A stretch of 34,824 nt of DNA from UMGS1491 sp944380925 (GTDB taxonomy: Bacteria; Bacillota; Clostridia; Oscillospirales; Acutalibacteraceae): contig CALWJD010000009.1 of NCBI GenBank assembly GCA_944380925.1, positions 1-34,824 on the forward strand, read 5' to 3'. Under the pieces are notes generated by a model. It made no database searches. It saw only the letters and a list, made by a program, of their open reading frames with translations, and was not told where the DNA came from. Position numbers and translations under genes: made by a program. Positions 13,866 through 22,171 of the stretch are shown here, in pieces. Every line of letters begins with the position of its first letter. Position 1 is the stretch's first letter.

Positions 13866-15311
13866 ATGATTAGTTTAAAAGCCAAAACAAACTACTCCGC
13901 TAATAATATACAACCGATTGATAGAAAAGTAATACCCACCGAGTTCAAAATTCTTTTTATTGTTTTATTATTACTAGCAAATTATGTGATGGCTCCGAGA
14001 TATTCTTTTGCTACAAATCACCCAAAATATAAAAGCTACAACCAACAAAGTAGCAAAAATAAAAGCGTAAAACCGACTAATAAACTTAATAAAATAAAAA
14101 ATATAAACACCACAAAAAAAGTAGGCCCCATAAAACATAAAACACATAACACTACAATAAAAAAGAAATCCAAAAAACAGAAAGCTCATAAAATAAAACC
14201 GGAAAACTCCAATATTAAACCAAAAATTTTTGAAGCAAAAACAGAAACCGCCGAAATAAAACAAGAAATGCCCACAGACAAAATAAACAATGCGCCAAAA
14301 AAAGCAATAAGAAACAACGTTATTTCCGAGGAAGATATAAAATATTACCAAAAAGAAATTGGAGATAAATATAAAATAACAAACACTACCGGCAGAAGCG
14401 GATATTGCGCAATAGCATATGAATTAGAAGATAAAGATAGAAATAAATTTGTTTTAAAAATTCCAAGGGATCCTTCTAACACAGAATATTGGATAAAACG
14501 CCAAAAATCTGCAGAAGAAAAAATAAAAAAATATTACCAAAATTACCAAAGAACCCTGAAAATAACAAATTATATAACTATAGGAAAAGATTTTGTCATA
14601 GAAAAGAATTGGGGAGAACAAATAGGAAAAGAGGATTTTTGGAATTCTTTGCCTAAAGAGAAAACTTCAGAATTTATAAATGGAATGGCTGAATTTTTAA
14701 AATTTACACATAGCCAAAGTGTAGGGAACGTTTCACCAATAAGACTAGATCACGACCAATTTACCTTTAAAGATGCCGTAAACTACTTAGATGAAGCAAA
14801 CGCAATAAATTCAGAAGAAAAAAATATGATCTTTAATTTGGTAGAAAAGTTTAGAAATCGCGATACCAGCGATGAAAGAACTTGCCTCATTCACAACGAC
14901 ATAAGGTACCAAAATATCGTATATGACCCTCAATCCAAACAGTTTGCACTTATTGACTTCGATTCGCTCGATGAAACAGGAAAAATGTACTTGGGGTTTA
15001 CATCAAAAGCAATGGCAATTAACGGCATACCTTACGAAATCATTTCGAAAATAGTAGATAAGTATAATATTATTGCAAATACCAAAATAAATAGAGAAAA
15101 AATAAAAATGATTCTTAAACTCGGTAGTTTATTTGAAATAGTCGTTTTTGGGAAATTTAAAAATACCCAAAGGATGGAAACAGACATTTTTCCACTATAC
15201 ACATGTGTTTTCAGTGAATTTGGTGAAAATATAACAGACGAAACCGTTCGGAAAGAAATGTGGCCAATGATCAAAAGAAAATTTGAAGAAATTGATAAAG
15301 CTTTTTCTTAA
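13866..15311 (+). CDS. Exported or membrane-anchored kinase-like protein (APH/protein-kinase fold)
   Basis: A 481-residue protein with three parts. Residues 1-49 hold a long polar start and a hydrophobic segment (28-46) ending YSFA-T, so it is either a signal peptide or a membrane anchor. Residues 50-150 are a very Lys/Asn/Thr-rich, low-complexity linker. Residues ~155-481 look like an aminoglycoside-phosphotransferase/protein-kinase fold: small-residue loop TTGRSGYCAIAYEL (174-186), ATP-binding Lys198 (KFVLKIP), the catalytic HxDxxxxN as HNDIRYQN (His343, Asp345, Asn350), and the metal-binding DFD (364-366). All key residues are present. Known secreted kinases and the spore-coat CotS/YutH group are possible relatives, but I cannot assign it. 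The start at 13866 follows GGGGGAG. It stands alone between divergent PAP2 and convergent ABC genes. Confidence 0.72.
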   Translation: MISLKAKTNYSANNIQPIDRKVIPTEFKILFIVLLLLANYVMAPRYSFATNHPKYKSYNQQSSKNKSVKPTNKLNKIKNINTTKKVGPIKHKTHNTTIKKKSKKQKAHKIKPENSNIKPKIFEAKTETAEIKQEMPTDKINNAPKKAIRNNVISEEDIKYYQKEIGDKYKITNTTGRSGYCAIAYELEDKDRNKFVLKIPRDPSNTEYWIKRQKSAEEKIKKYYQNYQRTLKITNYITIGKDFVIEKNWGEQIGKEDFWNSLPKEKTSEFINGMAEFLKFTHSQSVGNVSPIRLDHDQFTFKDAVNYLDEANAINSEEKNMIFNLVEKFRNRDTSDERTCLIHNDIRYQNIVYDPQSKQFALIDFDSLDETGKMYLGFTSKAMAINGIPYEIISKIVDKYNIIANTKINREKIKMILKLGSLFEIVVFGKFKNTQRMETDIFPLYTCVFSEFGENITDETVRKEMWPMIKRKFEEIDKAFS

Positions 15312-15577
15312 TAGAATATATTTTATAAAAACTATGCTCTACATTAGACTAAAAAAACTTATAAAGTATTTGGTAAATTTAAAATAGTGATAGGGCATGG
15401 TTTACTTTGGGTAAAAAATATTTTTTGAAAGTTTTAATTTCACGGTATCATCAAAATTTCCAATTTAAATATACGCCATATAACTTCATATTTATCTTTT
15501 TAAAAATAGTATCAATGCCTACTTATAAAAAACTTAATTTATAACTCACATTTTGAATTATCATACTTAAATCAAAT
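15312..15577. other. Intergenic stretch with no recognisable gene
   Basis: About 265 bases of AT-rich sequence downstream of the kinase-like gene. I see no terminator for that gene close to its stop and no open frame with a ribosome binding site on either strand. Confidence 0.4.
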
Positions 15578-15618
15578 AAAAAAATCGTATCGGCTTGAGC
15601 AATAACGCTCAAGCCGAT
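15578..15618 (-). terminator. Rho-independent terminator of the ABC transporter operon
   Basis: A perfect 12-bp stem: ATCGGCTTGAGC (15589-15600) pairs with 15607-15618 around a 6-base loop. On the minus strand it is followed within four bases by seven T (15584-15578). It lies about 30 bases past the permease stop. Confidence 0.9.
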
Positions 15619-15649
15619 TACTTTAAAACATTTTCAATAGTAAGATCTT

Positions 15650-16429
15650 CTACTTGATATCTCTTTTTGTAAACGAAAAAATTCCCAAAGCGGTTGTAAC
15701 CACTATGAATGCACAGCTTACAATTATGCCTGTTACGATATCTTCTTGCATAATATCCAAAGATACGTACCTAACAAGATATGTCATCGGCCAATAATTG
15801 GTTATATCAAAATTTTCCACCTTACACCATTCGGAAAGTCCGAAATTTATCATTGGCAAAATAAGCGATGAAGCCAATATTGTAATTCCCAAATTTGTGA
15901 AAGAAGTTCCGCCCGTATGACGCACTAAAAATCCGAACATAACAAACATCGATTGTGTTGCAACTTCAGCCAGCAGGAAAAGTCCAAGCATTCTTGCGAT
16001 ATCTAAGAATACCGCTCTATCTATTTCACCCATTCCCCACATCATGCTGCCAAGCGCAAATGAACACGCTGAACAAAGTAAAATATAAACAACGGAGATA
16101 AACGCTGCCACCAGTAATTTAGAGAGATATATACTCCATCTGCTAAATCCCCTGGAAGCTATATTCTTCATTGTACCATGAGCAAATTCACTCGGAACAA
16201 ATATAGAATTCATTATAGTGATAAACAAAGTTGCCTGACCAATTCCGGTGATTAGTGCATATAAACCATCATACCCTAATAATGCGGCATCTATACCAAG
16301 ATCAGAATTTATGGAAGAATTAAGATAAACAACACCCACAATCGACAGCGCCGCAGCAATCAATCCGCAAATGTAAAAAGACTTTGCTCTAAACAATTTA
16401 TAAAAATCTGCTCTTAACAAATTAATCAT
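15650..16429 (-). CDS. ABC-2 type transporter permease
   Basis: A 259-residue membrane protein with about six hydrophobic segments, beginning MINLLRADFYKLFRAKSFY, the usual start of BcrB/NatB-like ABC-2 permeases, and containing FVPSEFAHGTMKNIASRGFSRWSIYLSKLL, the family's conserved cytoplasmic loop. It forms the membrane part of an exporter with the ATPase whose gene overlaps it by eight bases. Such pairs handle antimicrobial peptides, antibiotics or sodium; the substrate is not readable here. An intrinsic terminator follows. Confidence 0.9.
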   Translation of the reverse strand: MINLLRADFYKLFRAKSFYICGLIAAALSIVGVVYLNSSINSDLGIDAALLGYDGLYALITGIGQATLFITIMNSIFVPSEFAHGTMKNIASRGFSRWSIYLSKLLVAAFISVVYILLCSACSFALGSMMWGMGEIDRAVFLDIARMLGLFLLAEVATQSMFVMFGFLVRHTGGTSFTNLGITILASSLILPMINFGLSEWCKVENFDITNYWPMTYLVRYVSLDIMQEDIVTGIIVSCAFIVVTTALGIFSFTKRDIK

Positions 16430-17336
16430 TATTTACACTTCCTTCCATCAACTTAATGAAGTAGTTTTCGTAATCGCCTTGCTCTTTACTTAAAGAATGT
16501 ACCACAACTCCACTTTGTTCAAGAACTGCATTTATCTGCGAAGATTTATCAAGCATCTCATAGATATGTATGCAATTTTCGTTTACTTCAAAATCCTTTA
16601 TTCCCACTGCATTTTCTAAGATGTCAACAGTTTTTCCGGGATCATCTACTGTAATGGTTAGCGAAGGTTTAACTCTTTCTTTCAGCTCTTCGCTCGTAAA
16701 TTGTGCAGTCATTGTACCTTCACTGATAACACCATATGCAGTTGATATCTTGGCAAGCTCACCTAAAATATGGCTCGAAATCAAAATGGTAATGCCCGCT
16801 TCTTTGTTAAGTTTAAGAATAAGCTCACGAATATCCTTAATTCCCGTTGGGTCTAAACCGTTAATCGGCTCATCCAAAAGTAAAAATTCAGGGTCTCCAA
16901 CCAGCGAAAGCGCTATGGCAAGTCTTTGCTTCATACCCAAAGAAAAGTTTTTAGCTTTCTTTTTGCCGGCATTTTTAAGTCCTACAATGTTAATTAAATC
17001 ATCTGTAACGCTCTTATCAGATACGCCCTTCAATATTCTTTGAACCTCAATGTTTTGTCTTGCGCTCAAATAAGGGTAAATGGCAGGGTTTTCAATAACC
17101 GTACCTATCTTTCTTCTACCCTCTTGTAAATTATCACTGCCGAAAAGCTTCATGCTCCCGGAAGTTGGCCTATTAAGACCTGCAATCATTTTTATAGTGG
17201 TAGTCTTACCTGCACCATTCTTTCCGATAAAGCCGTAAATATCGCCTTTACGAATTTTCAAATCTATGTGATCTACGGCATTTTTACCTCTATAAGTTTT
17301 AGTAAGAGATTCTGTCTCCAATACATACTCACCCAT
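16422..17336 (-). CDS. ABC transporter ATP-binding protein (BcrA/lantibiotic-immunity type)
   Basis: A 304-residue ATPase with Walker A GKNGAGKTTT, the Q-loop region GTVIENPAIYPYLSARQN, the signature FSLGMKQRL, Walker B LLLDEPINGLDP and the switch His in SSHILGEL. The VIENPAIYPYLSARQN form and C-terminal ~80-residue extension are typical of the bacitracin/lantibiotic self-protection subgroup. AAAGGAGG precedes the ATG and a good promoter lies upstream. It is the first gene of a two-gene operon; no two-component regulator is next to it. Confidence 0.93.
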   Translation of the reverse strand: MGEYVLETESLTKTYRGKNAVDHIDLKIRKGDIYGFIGKNGAGKTTTIKMIAGLNRPTSGSMKLFGSDNLQEGRRKIGTVIENPAIYPYLSARQNIEVQRILKGVSDKSVTDDLINIVGLKNAGKKKAKNFSLGMKQRLAIALSLVGDPEFLLLDEPINGLDPTGIKDIRELILKLNKEAGITILISSHILGELAKISTAYGVISEGTMTAQFTSEELKERVKPSLTITVDDPGKTVDILENAVGIKDFEVNENCIHIYEMLDKSSQINAVLEQSGVVVHSLSKEQGDYENYFIKLMEGSVNND

Positions 17337-17370
17337 AAAAATCCTCCTTTGTATTTATTATTTCAGGGAT

Positions 17371-17399
17371 ATATTATCGCAACCTTACAAATTAGTCAA
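17371..17399 (-). promoter_or_regulatory. Sigma-A promoter of the ABC transporter operon
   Basis: On the minus strand TTGACT (17399-17394), a 17-base spacer and TAATAT (17376-17371). Transcription would start about 17364, giving a leader of about 28 bases ending in AAAGGAGG. Confidence 0.7.
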
Positions 17400-17430
17400 G
17401 CATATTTTATAAACATTTACAATTAATTTT

Positions 17431-18807
17431 TTAAACATATTTGTTATTTTTAAATCCGCTATGTAACTCTTTAACTAACACAGAAGCAATCGGGCCGGCA
17501 GACTTAATTCCAAAATCTCCGTGCTCCACTACAACCGAGAACGCAACAGGAAAATTCTTATCGTAAGAAAACCCCACCATCCAACCGTGTGGTGCCTTGT
17601 CCTCGCCCACTTCGGCAGTACCCGTTTTTGCGCACATGGGAATTCCACCAAACAAATTATCTCCATACTGATTTTTCATCGTATAGCGCATCATCTCTTT
17701 TAGTTTTTTTGCAGTATCCTGGCGCATTAATCTACTGCCGATTTGAGATTTTTGATTTAACCCTGAAGAAACATGTTTTATAATCTTAGGCTCAACAGGT
17801 ATACCGTTATTTGCAATTGCTCCCATTATTTTCATCATATACATAGGGTTTACCTTATCCCTATACTGACCAATCGCAGACCATCCCAAATCAGCTTGAG
17901 AAGCTTCGCTGACATCGTACTCACTCTTCGCTATCTCCATATTTTCGAAATACTGCGGCTTGTTAAATCCAAATTCTTCCATTTTGGCTTTCATTTTTTC
18001 TTTGCCAAGTTCAAGGCCTATATCACTAAACACTATATCGCAGGATTTGGAAAGCGCATTTTTAAGGTTTATATTCCCATGGCTACTCATGCAGGTAACC
18101 TTTTCTCCGTCAATAATCTTTACTTTGTTGCAATTAAAAGTTCTTGATTCGATATTTGGAATAAGATCGAGTCCCGCAGCGGTCGTAAAAATCTTAAATA
18201 TTGAACCCGGAGTAAAGCTCGAAGATATCACGCGATTAATATAAACGCCGTCATATCGCTCATCTTGGAGTTCTTGCGCGCTTGGCCTTTTATAAACATC
18301 ATAAGTCGGTAAACTCACCATGCAAAGTATATCGCCTGTAAGATAATTATAGGCAACTGCAGCGCCTTTATAATCTTTAAAACTTTTTGAAACATCGCTA
18401 CAGACCTTACTGTCTATCGTAAGTTTTAAATTTTTATTTACATTAAAAATTTTTGGAGCACCAAACCCTGTTATAGGATTATACCCAAATATTTCCTTAC
18501 TATACCTACTCTGAATAGACGTAGGAATTAAAACCGAGCCATCTCCTACTGTATGTAAAACAGCTTTTCGTATACTTTCATCTTCGTTATAAACTCTTTT
18601 TCCGTTAACGTTTTCCACCAAAACAAGCCCATGGGTATCCGTTATTTTTCCTCCTGCAATGGAGTTTTCTGCCAAATGCCTATTAACCGGAGAAAACGCC
18701 CATGCCGATGACTGCGTGATAAACTCATATATAAATAAGCCAATCCCTGCAAAAAATGCAAATATGATTATATAAAGCATAAGTGACCTTAATTTTACGA
18801 TTTTCAT
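17431..18807 (-). CDS. Class B penicillin-binding protein (PbpA/FtsI-like transpeptidase)
   Basis: A 458-residue peptidoglycan transpeptidase with one N-terminal membrane helix (10-28), a short linker region (50-170) and a transpeptidase domain. The active-site serine is in TPGSIFK (Ser202, Lys205) and the KTG motif in CAKTGTAEVG (394-396). The middle SxN motif reads SCD (255-257), an Asn-to-Asp change. It is shorter than usual FtsI/SpoVD proteins, lacks PASTA domains and resembles the PbpA subgroup paired with RodA/FtsW proteins. It lies 36 bases downstream of the FtsW/RodA-FHA gene on the same strand, so the two probably work as a glycosyltransferase-transpeptidase pair, either in general growth or during sporulation. 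Confidence 0.92.
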   Translation of the reverse strand: MKIVKLRSLMLYIIIFAFFAGIGLFIYEFITQSSAWAFSPVNRHLAENSIAGGKITDTHGLVLVENVNGKRVYNEDESIRKAVLHTVGDGSVLIPTSIQSRYSKEIFGYNPITGFGAPKIFNVNKNLKLTIDSKVCSDVSKSFKDYKGAAVAYNYLTGDILCMVSLPTYDVYKRPSAQELQDERYDGVYINRVISSSFTPGSIFKIFTTAAGLDLIPNIESRTFNCNKVKIIDGEKVTCMSSHGNINLKNALSKSCDIVFSDIGLELGKEKMKAKMEEFGFNKPQYFENMEIAKSEYDVSEASQADLGWSAIGQYRDKVNPMYMMKIMGAIANNGIPVEPKIIKHVSSGLNQKSQIGSRLMRQDTAKKLKEMMRYTMKNQYGDNLFGGIPMCAKTGTAEVGEDKAPHGWMVGFSYDKNFPVAFSVVVEHGDFGIKSAGPIASVLVKELHSGFKNNKYV

Positions 18808-18843
18808 TGCAAAGCCTCCCCTCTAAACTTTTTAAATTAAATA

Positions 18844-20484
18844 CTATCTCCTAAGCGCATAAGTTCGCTCGTCGGAAGCTTTAATAAATGCAAGTAAACC
18901 CCAAACAGAAATCAAACTCGAACCGCCCTGGCTGACAAAAGGTAGCGTAACACCCGTCAGAGGTAAAATGTCAACCACTCCAAACACATTCATAATCATC
19001 TGGAAAACTATCATACCCGAAGCGCAGCAAGCCGCAATGGAATAAAAAGCGGATCTACTTTTAACACTTGCTTTTCTTGAGTATATCCCCAAAAAGGCAA
19101 TGCTAAATAGAATAATCACTGCAAGTATAAGTCCCCACTCCTCGCAAAGCATTCCAAAAACCAAATCGCTTGGAGCGGCAAAAATATACTTTAAGCACCC
19201 TTTACCCAAACCAAGACCTAAAAGTCCTCCGCTGGCTGCATAGGTTAAAACTCTGGTTTGCTGATAGCCCGTATCGTTAATATGCTCCCAAACGTGCCGC
19301 CACGCAGAAAAACGTGTTATTATGTAAGGTTTAAACCTCATTATAAATAAAAATCCAATAGCTGCCGCAGCGCAAATCAAAAATACCGTTCTTATATTTC
19401 CCGAACGCATAAAAGATATCAAAATAAACGTTATAAAAAACACGCTTGCAGTTCCAAAATCGCCCATTAAGATTAGTGCACCCATACATATTCCGGAAAA
19501 AATTATAAATCCCGTTAAATTTTTTGTAGTCTGAATGCCCTGTAAAGTAGATGTTCCAAAAAAAATGAAGGCAACTTTTACGAGCTCCGAGGGCTGAAAG
19601 GAAAAATGGCCAATCATAATCCAGTTTTGCGAACCATTTTTAACTTTTCCGAACACCAAATTTATAATTAACAAAATAACCGCCATGATAGCGATGTAAG
19701 GTCTGAGCCGCATAGCTAAATCAGGCTCTCTTATCATAAATAAAATTAGGTTGAAAAATATAATTCCTATTCCCAATGCCGCAATTTGGGTATAAGCTTC
19801 CCCCATATCAACGCCACCGAGCGTTAAAATCCCAATGCTACTTAAAAATATTCCAAGTAGTTCAATTTCAAAATTAACCCTTTTAAATATAAAAGCTGTA
19901 ACAAAATAGCTTATCCAAGATACCGAAAATAATAATCCAAAAATTATCATGGGGTTATAGTTAAAACTTCCGGAAGAAAAACATAAAACCAAAGCGGCTA
20001 AAAAACCAAATATGCTTATAAGAACTAAGATAGAACTGTTTGAATATGCGTGCGCTTTTAGCGGCCTTACGTTATTTTTGCCAAGTATCTCCGATTTGCT
20101 AAGTTTGTACTCCTCCCCACCTATTTCTACAACATCATCTATGTACACAGTTTCGCTTTTACTAATTTTTTCACCATTTAACAAAACCCCACATTTAGAG
20201 TTTGTATCTGATATTATCCACCCTTCGTTTCTTCGGCAAAAAACCGCATGATTTCGGGAAGCCATTGGGCTATCGACCACTATATCGGAATGCTTATCGC
20301 GCCCGATTGAATTTTCCCAATATAGTATAGGAATTTTCTTCTTGTTTGTTTGATTATAAAAAGCAACCAACGGATACTCGGGGCTTATATTTTCAAACAA
20401 AGATCTGAGGCAATAGTAGGTTATTAAGGCACCCATAAACGGCAATATGATTTGTATTGAATACAAAATCACCGATAAAAGCAT
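18844..20484 (-). CDS. FtsW/RodA/SpoVE-family glycan polymerase with an N-terminal FHA domain
   Basis: A 546-residue polytopic protein. A membrane helix (about 1-27) is followed by a forkhead-associated domain, which reads phosphothreonine: IGRDKHSDIVVDSPMASRNHAVF and TNSKCGVLLNGEKI hold its conserved Gly-Arg, Ser, Asn-His and Asn-Gly. About nine to ten helices then follow with SEDS hallmarks: GSQNWIMIGHFSFQPSELVK, GDFGTASVFF, QTRVLTYAASGGLLGLGLG, EEWGLI and LPLTGVTLPFVSQGGSSL. It would polymerise lipid II glycans with the adjacent class B PBP, perhaps under Ser/Thr-kinase control. The start is uncertain: ATG 20484, or TTG 20490 which is better spaced from GGGTGAT. Confidence 0.9.
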   Translation of the reverse strand: MLLSVILYSIQIILPFMGALITYYCLRSLFENISPEYPLVAFYNQTNKKKIPILYWENSIGRDKHSDIVVDSPMASRNHAVFCRRNEGWIISDTNSKCGVLLNGEKISKSETVYIDDVVEIGGEEYKLSKSEILGKNNVRPLKAHAYSNSSILVLISIFGFLAALVLCFSSGSFNYNPMIIFGLLFSVSWISYFVTAFIFKRVNFEIELLGIFLSSIGILTLGGVDMGEAYTQIAALGIGIIFFNLILFMIREPDLAMRLRPYIAIMAVILLIINLVFGKVKNGSQNWIMIGHFSFQPSELVKVAFIFFGTSTLQGIQTTKNLTGFIIFSGICMGALILMGDFGTASVFFITFILISFMRSGNIRTVFLICAAAAIGFLFIMRFKPYIITRFSAWRHVWEHINDTGYQQTRVLTYAASGGLLGLGLGKGCLKYIFAAPSDLVFGMLCEEWGLILAVIILFSIAFLGIYSRKASVKSRSAFYSIAACCASGMIVFQMIMNVFGVVDILPLTGVTLPFVSQGGSSLISVWGLLAFIKASDERTYALRR

Positions 20485-20528
20485 ATTCAAAACCAATCAC
20501 CCAACCCTATTTTTGCTTACCTTCAAAA

Positions 20529-22145
20529 TTATTTTTTCTTAAATTTTTTCAAGAAAGATTTTGCAACGCTAAGTAAACCTTTATATTCTTCAGTTTTGCA
20601 AAACAATATCATATTCAAAGTATTGGGAATTATTATGCAAATTAAAAAATTTACTATTATCTGAGCTATCGCATCGGCCTTAAACGGCGCTTCCTTAATA
20701 TTTAGTTTAATCAGCAAAGGATAAATTTTACCGGCAATGCCAAGTACCACCGGGGTGCTGCCGTAAACCCAGCGGCAAACCATATAAGATACATACGAAT
20801 AAACGATTGTTAAAACCGTATATAGAGTAAATTTGCGGTGATATGACCACACAGATTTTTTAAAAATCATATCATAAACCAAATAAGGCTGAACCCAATA
20901 AGGAATAGAAACAATTCCTATTAAATTTCCTATCATAACACCGGATACACCGAGTGGCCAAACTAAAATCCAAGATGCGGCAAACGTAACCAAAGCACCG
21001 GCAATAGCCAAGTATTTATCTTCATCATATATTCCTGCGCTTACTTTTGCCATACCAATAGATTGGCGCATACCATAAATATAAGTGTAAGCAGCAATCG
21101 AAACGGCCACCCATATATCAAATGCCGTTCCTTCGCCTGTCCATAACCCCATAAACGGAGTTCCTAAGCATATAAATGACGTTGTAATAAACGAATACAT
21201 AAAGAAATTTATAAAATATATTGTATTAAAGTTACCGTAAACTTTTTTACGGCTCTCGGTACTCAGTAAATTTCCAAAACTCGCCGAAACGCCATCAAAA
21301 ATTTGCTGCGTTACTGTGGTTAAGGCTGTTGATATAAGCATATAGTTACAATATATTCCGCTGACTCTCAATCCTAACGCCTTGGGTATAATAAGACTTG
21401 AAACAGCAGTGGTTCCAAACCCCGCCACTTTATGAAACAAAAGCGCTTTTAAATTTTTAAAAAGATCCTTTCTTTCTATGCGAGGCATGGATTTTTTTAT
21501 TTTTAAATTTACGAAACTATAAATTCTATCAAACCGCAAGGAAATAACGAAATTTTCCGAGAATCTAAAAAATATTTTGCAAATAAGGTAAGCTTCAAAC
21601 GAGGCAAAAATTTTAAGCACGGCAATTTGAAAAACGAACATCAAAACTTGCGCTAAAATATGTATTACGTGGTTAATATAGTTTTTCTGATCAGCAATAA
21701 ACATTGTTCTTTTATGCGAATAAAAATACGAAACAACCACATCGGCAACATAAAGCAAAAAAATCTCCATAAGCCATAATTCTGAAAATTCCGGAGCTTT
21801 TTCTTTTATCGGCATTACCACAAAATACGCAACAGAAAGCCCTAGCGCCGCTACCGCCACGCCTATAACAACATAAAAACGCCTCAAAAATTTAAGAATT
21901 ATTGCTACTTGTTCCCAATCTTTTTGAGCAATAGGTTTATAAAGCTTGTACACAATACCTATACCAATGCCGAGCTCTACCACTCCAAGAACATTTACAA
22001 CTTGTATGCAAGGCCCCTCGATACCCGCCATTTCCAAACCCAGTATACGTATAAACGTTGCACGAGTAACAAAAGACCCTATCATTATTATCCCATACGA
22101 TAAACAGCCCATAAGAGCATTTATTAAAGAATTTTTCGTCCTCAT
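20529..22145 (-). CDS. Wzx-like polysaccharide flippase (MATE/MVF superfamily)
   Basis: A 538-residue membrane protein with about 12-14 hydrophobic helices. The start MRTKNSLINALMGCLSYGIIMIGSFVTRATFIRILG and the following GPCIQVVNVLGVVELGIGIGIVYKLYKPIAQKD fit the oligosaccharide flippase family (Polysacc_synt). It would move lipid-linked repeat units made by the cluster's glycosyltransferases across the membrane. The ribosome binding site is weak (GATAGG). It lies 26 bases after the polymerase-like gene on the same strand. Confidence 0.88.
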   Translation of the reverse strand: MRTKNSLINALMGCLSYGIIMIGSFVTRATFIRILGLEMAGIEGPCIQVVNVLGVVELGIGIGIVYKLYKPIAQKDWEQVAIILKFLRRFYVVIGVAVAALGLSVAYFVVMPIKEKAPEFSELWLMEIFLLYVADVVVSYFYSHKRTMFIADQKNYINHVIHILAQVLMFVFQIAVLKIFASFEAYLICKIFFRFSENFVISLRFDRIYSFVNLKIKKSMPRIERKDLFKNLKALLFHKVAGFGTTAVSSLIIPKALGLRVSGIYCNYMLISTALTTVTQQIFDGVSASFGNLLSTESRKKVYGNFNTIYFINFFMYSFITTSFICLGTPFMGLWTGEGTAFDIWVAVSIAAYTYIYGMRQSIGMAKVSAGIYDEDKYLAIAGALVTFAASWILVWPLGVSGVMIGNLIGIVSIPYWVQPYLVYDMIFKKSVWSYHRKFTLYTVLTIVYSYVSYMVCRWVYGSTPVVLGIAGKIYPLLIKLNIKEAPFKADAIAQIIVNFLICIIIPNTLNMILFCKTEEYKGLLSVAKSFLKKFKKK

Positions 22146-22171
22146 ATTTTTTATACCTATCCTTATTGTTT

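Noticed and set aside
13974..14351. A 125-codon, Phe-rich open frame on the minus strand
   Set aside because: It is the mirror of the Lys-rich linker of the kinase-like gene; AAA/AAG codons read backward give Phe and hydrophobic residues.
16570..17043. A 157-codon open frame on the plus strand
   Set aside because: Antisense to the ABC ATPase; Ser-rich composition is typical of a shadow frame.
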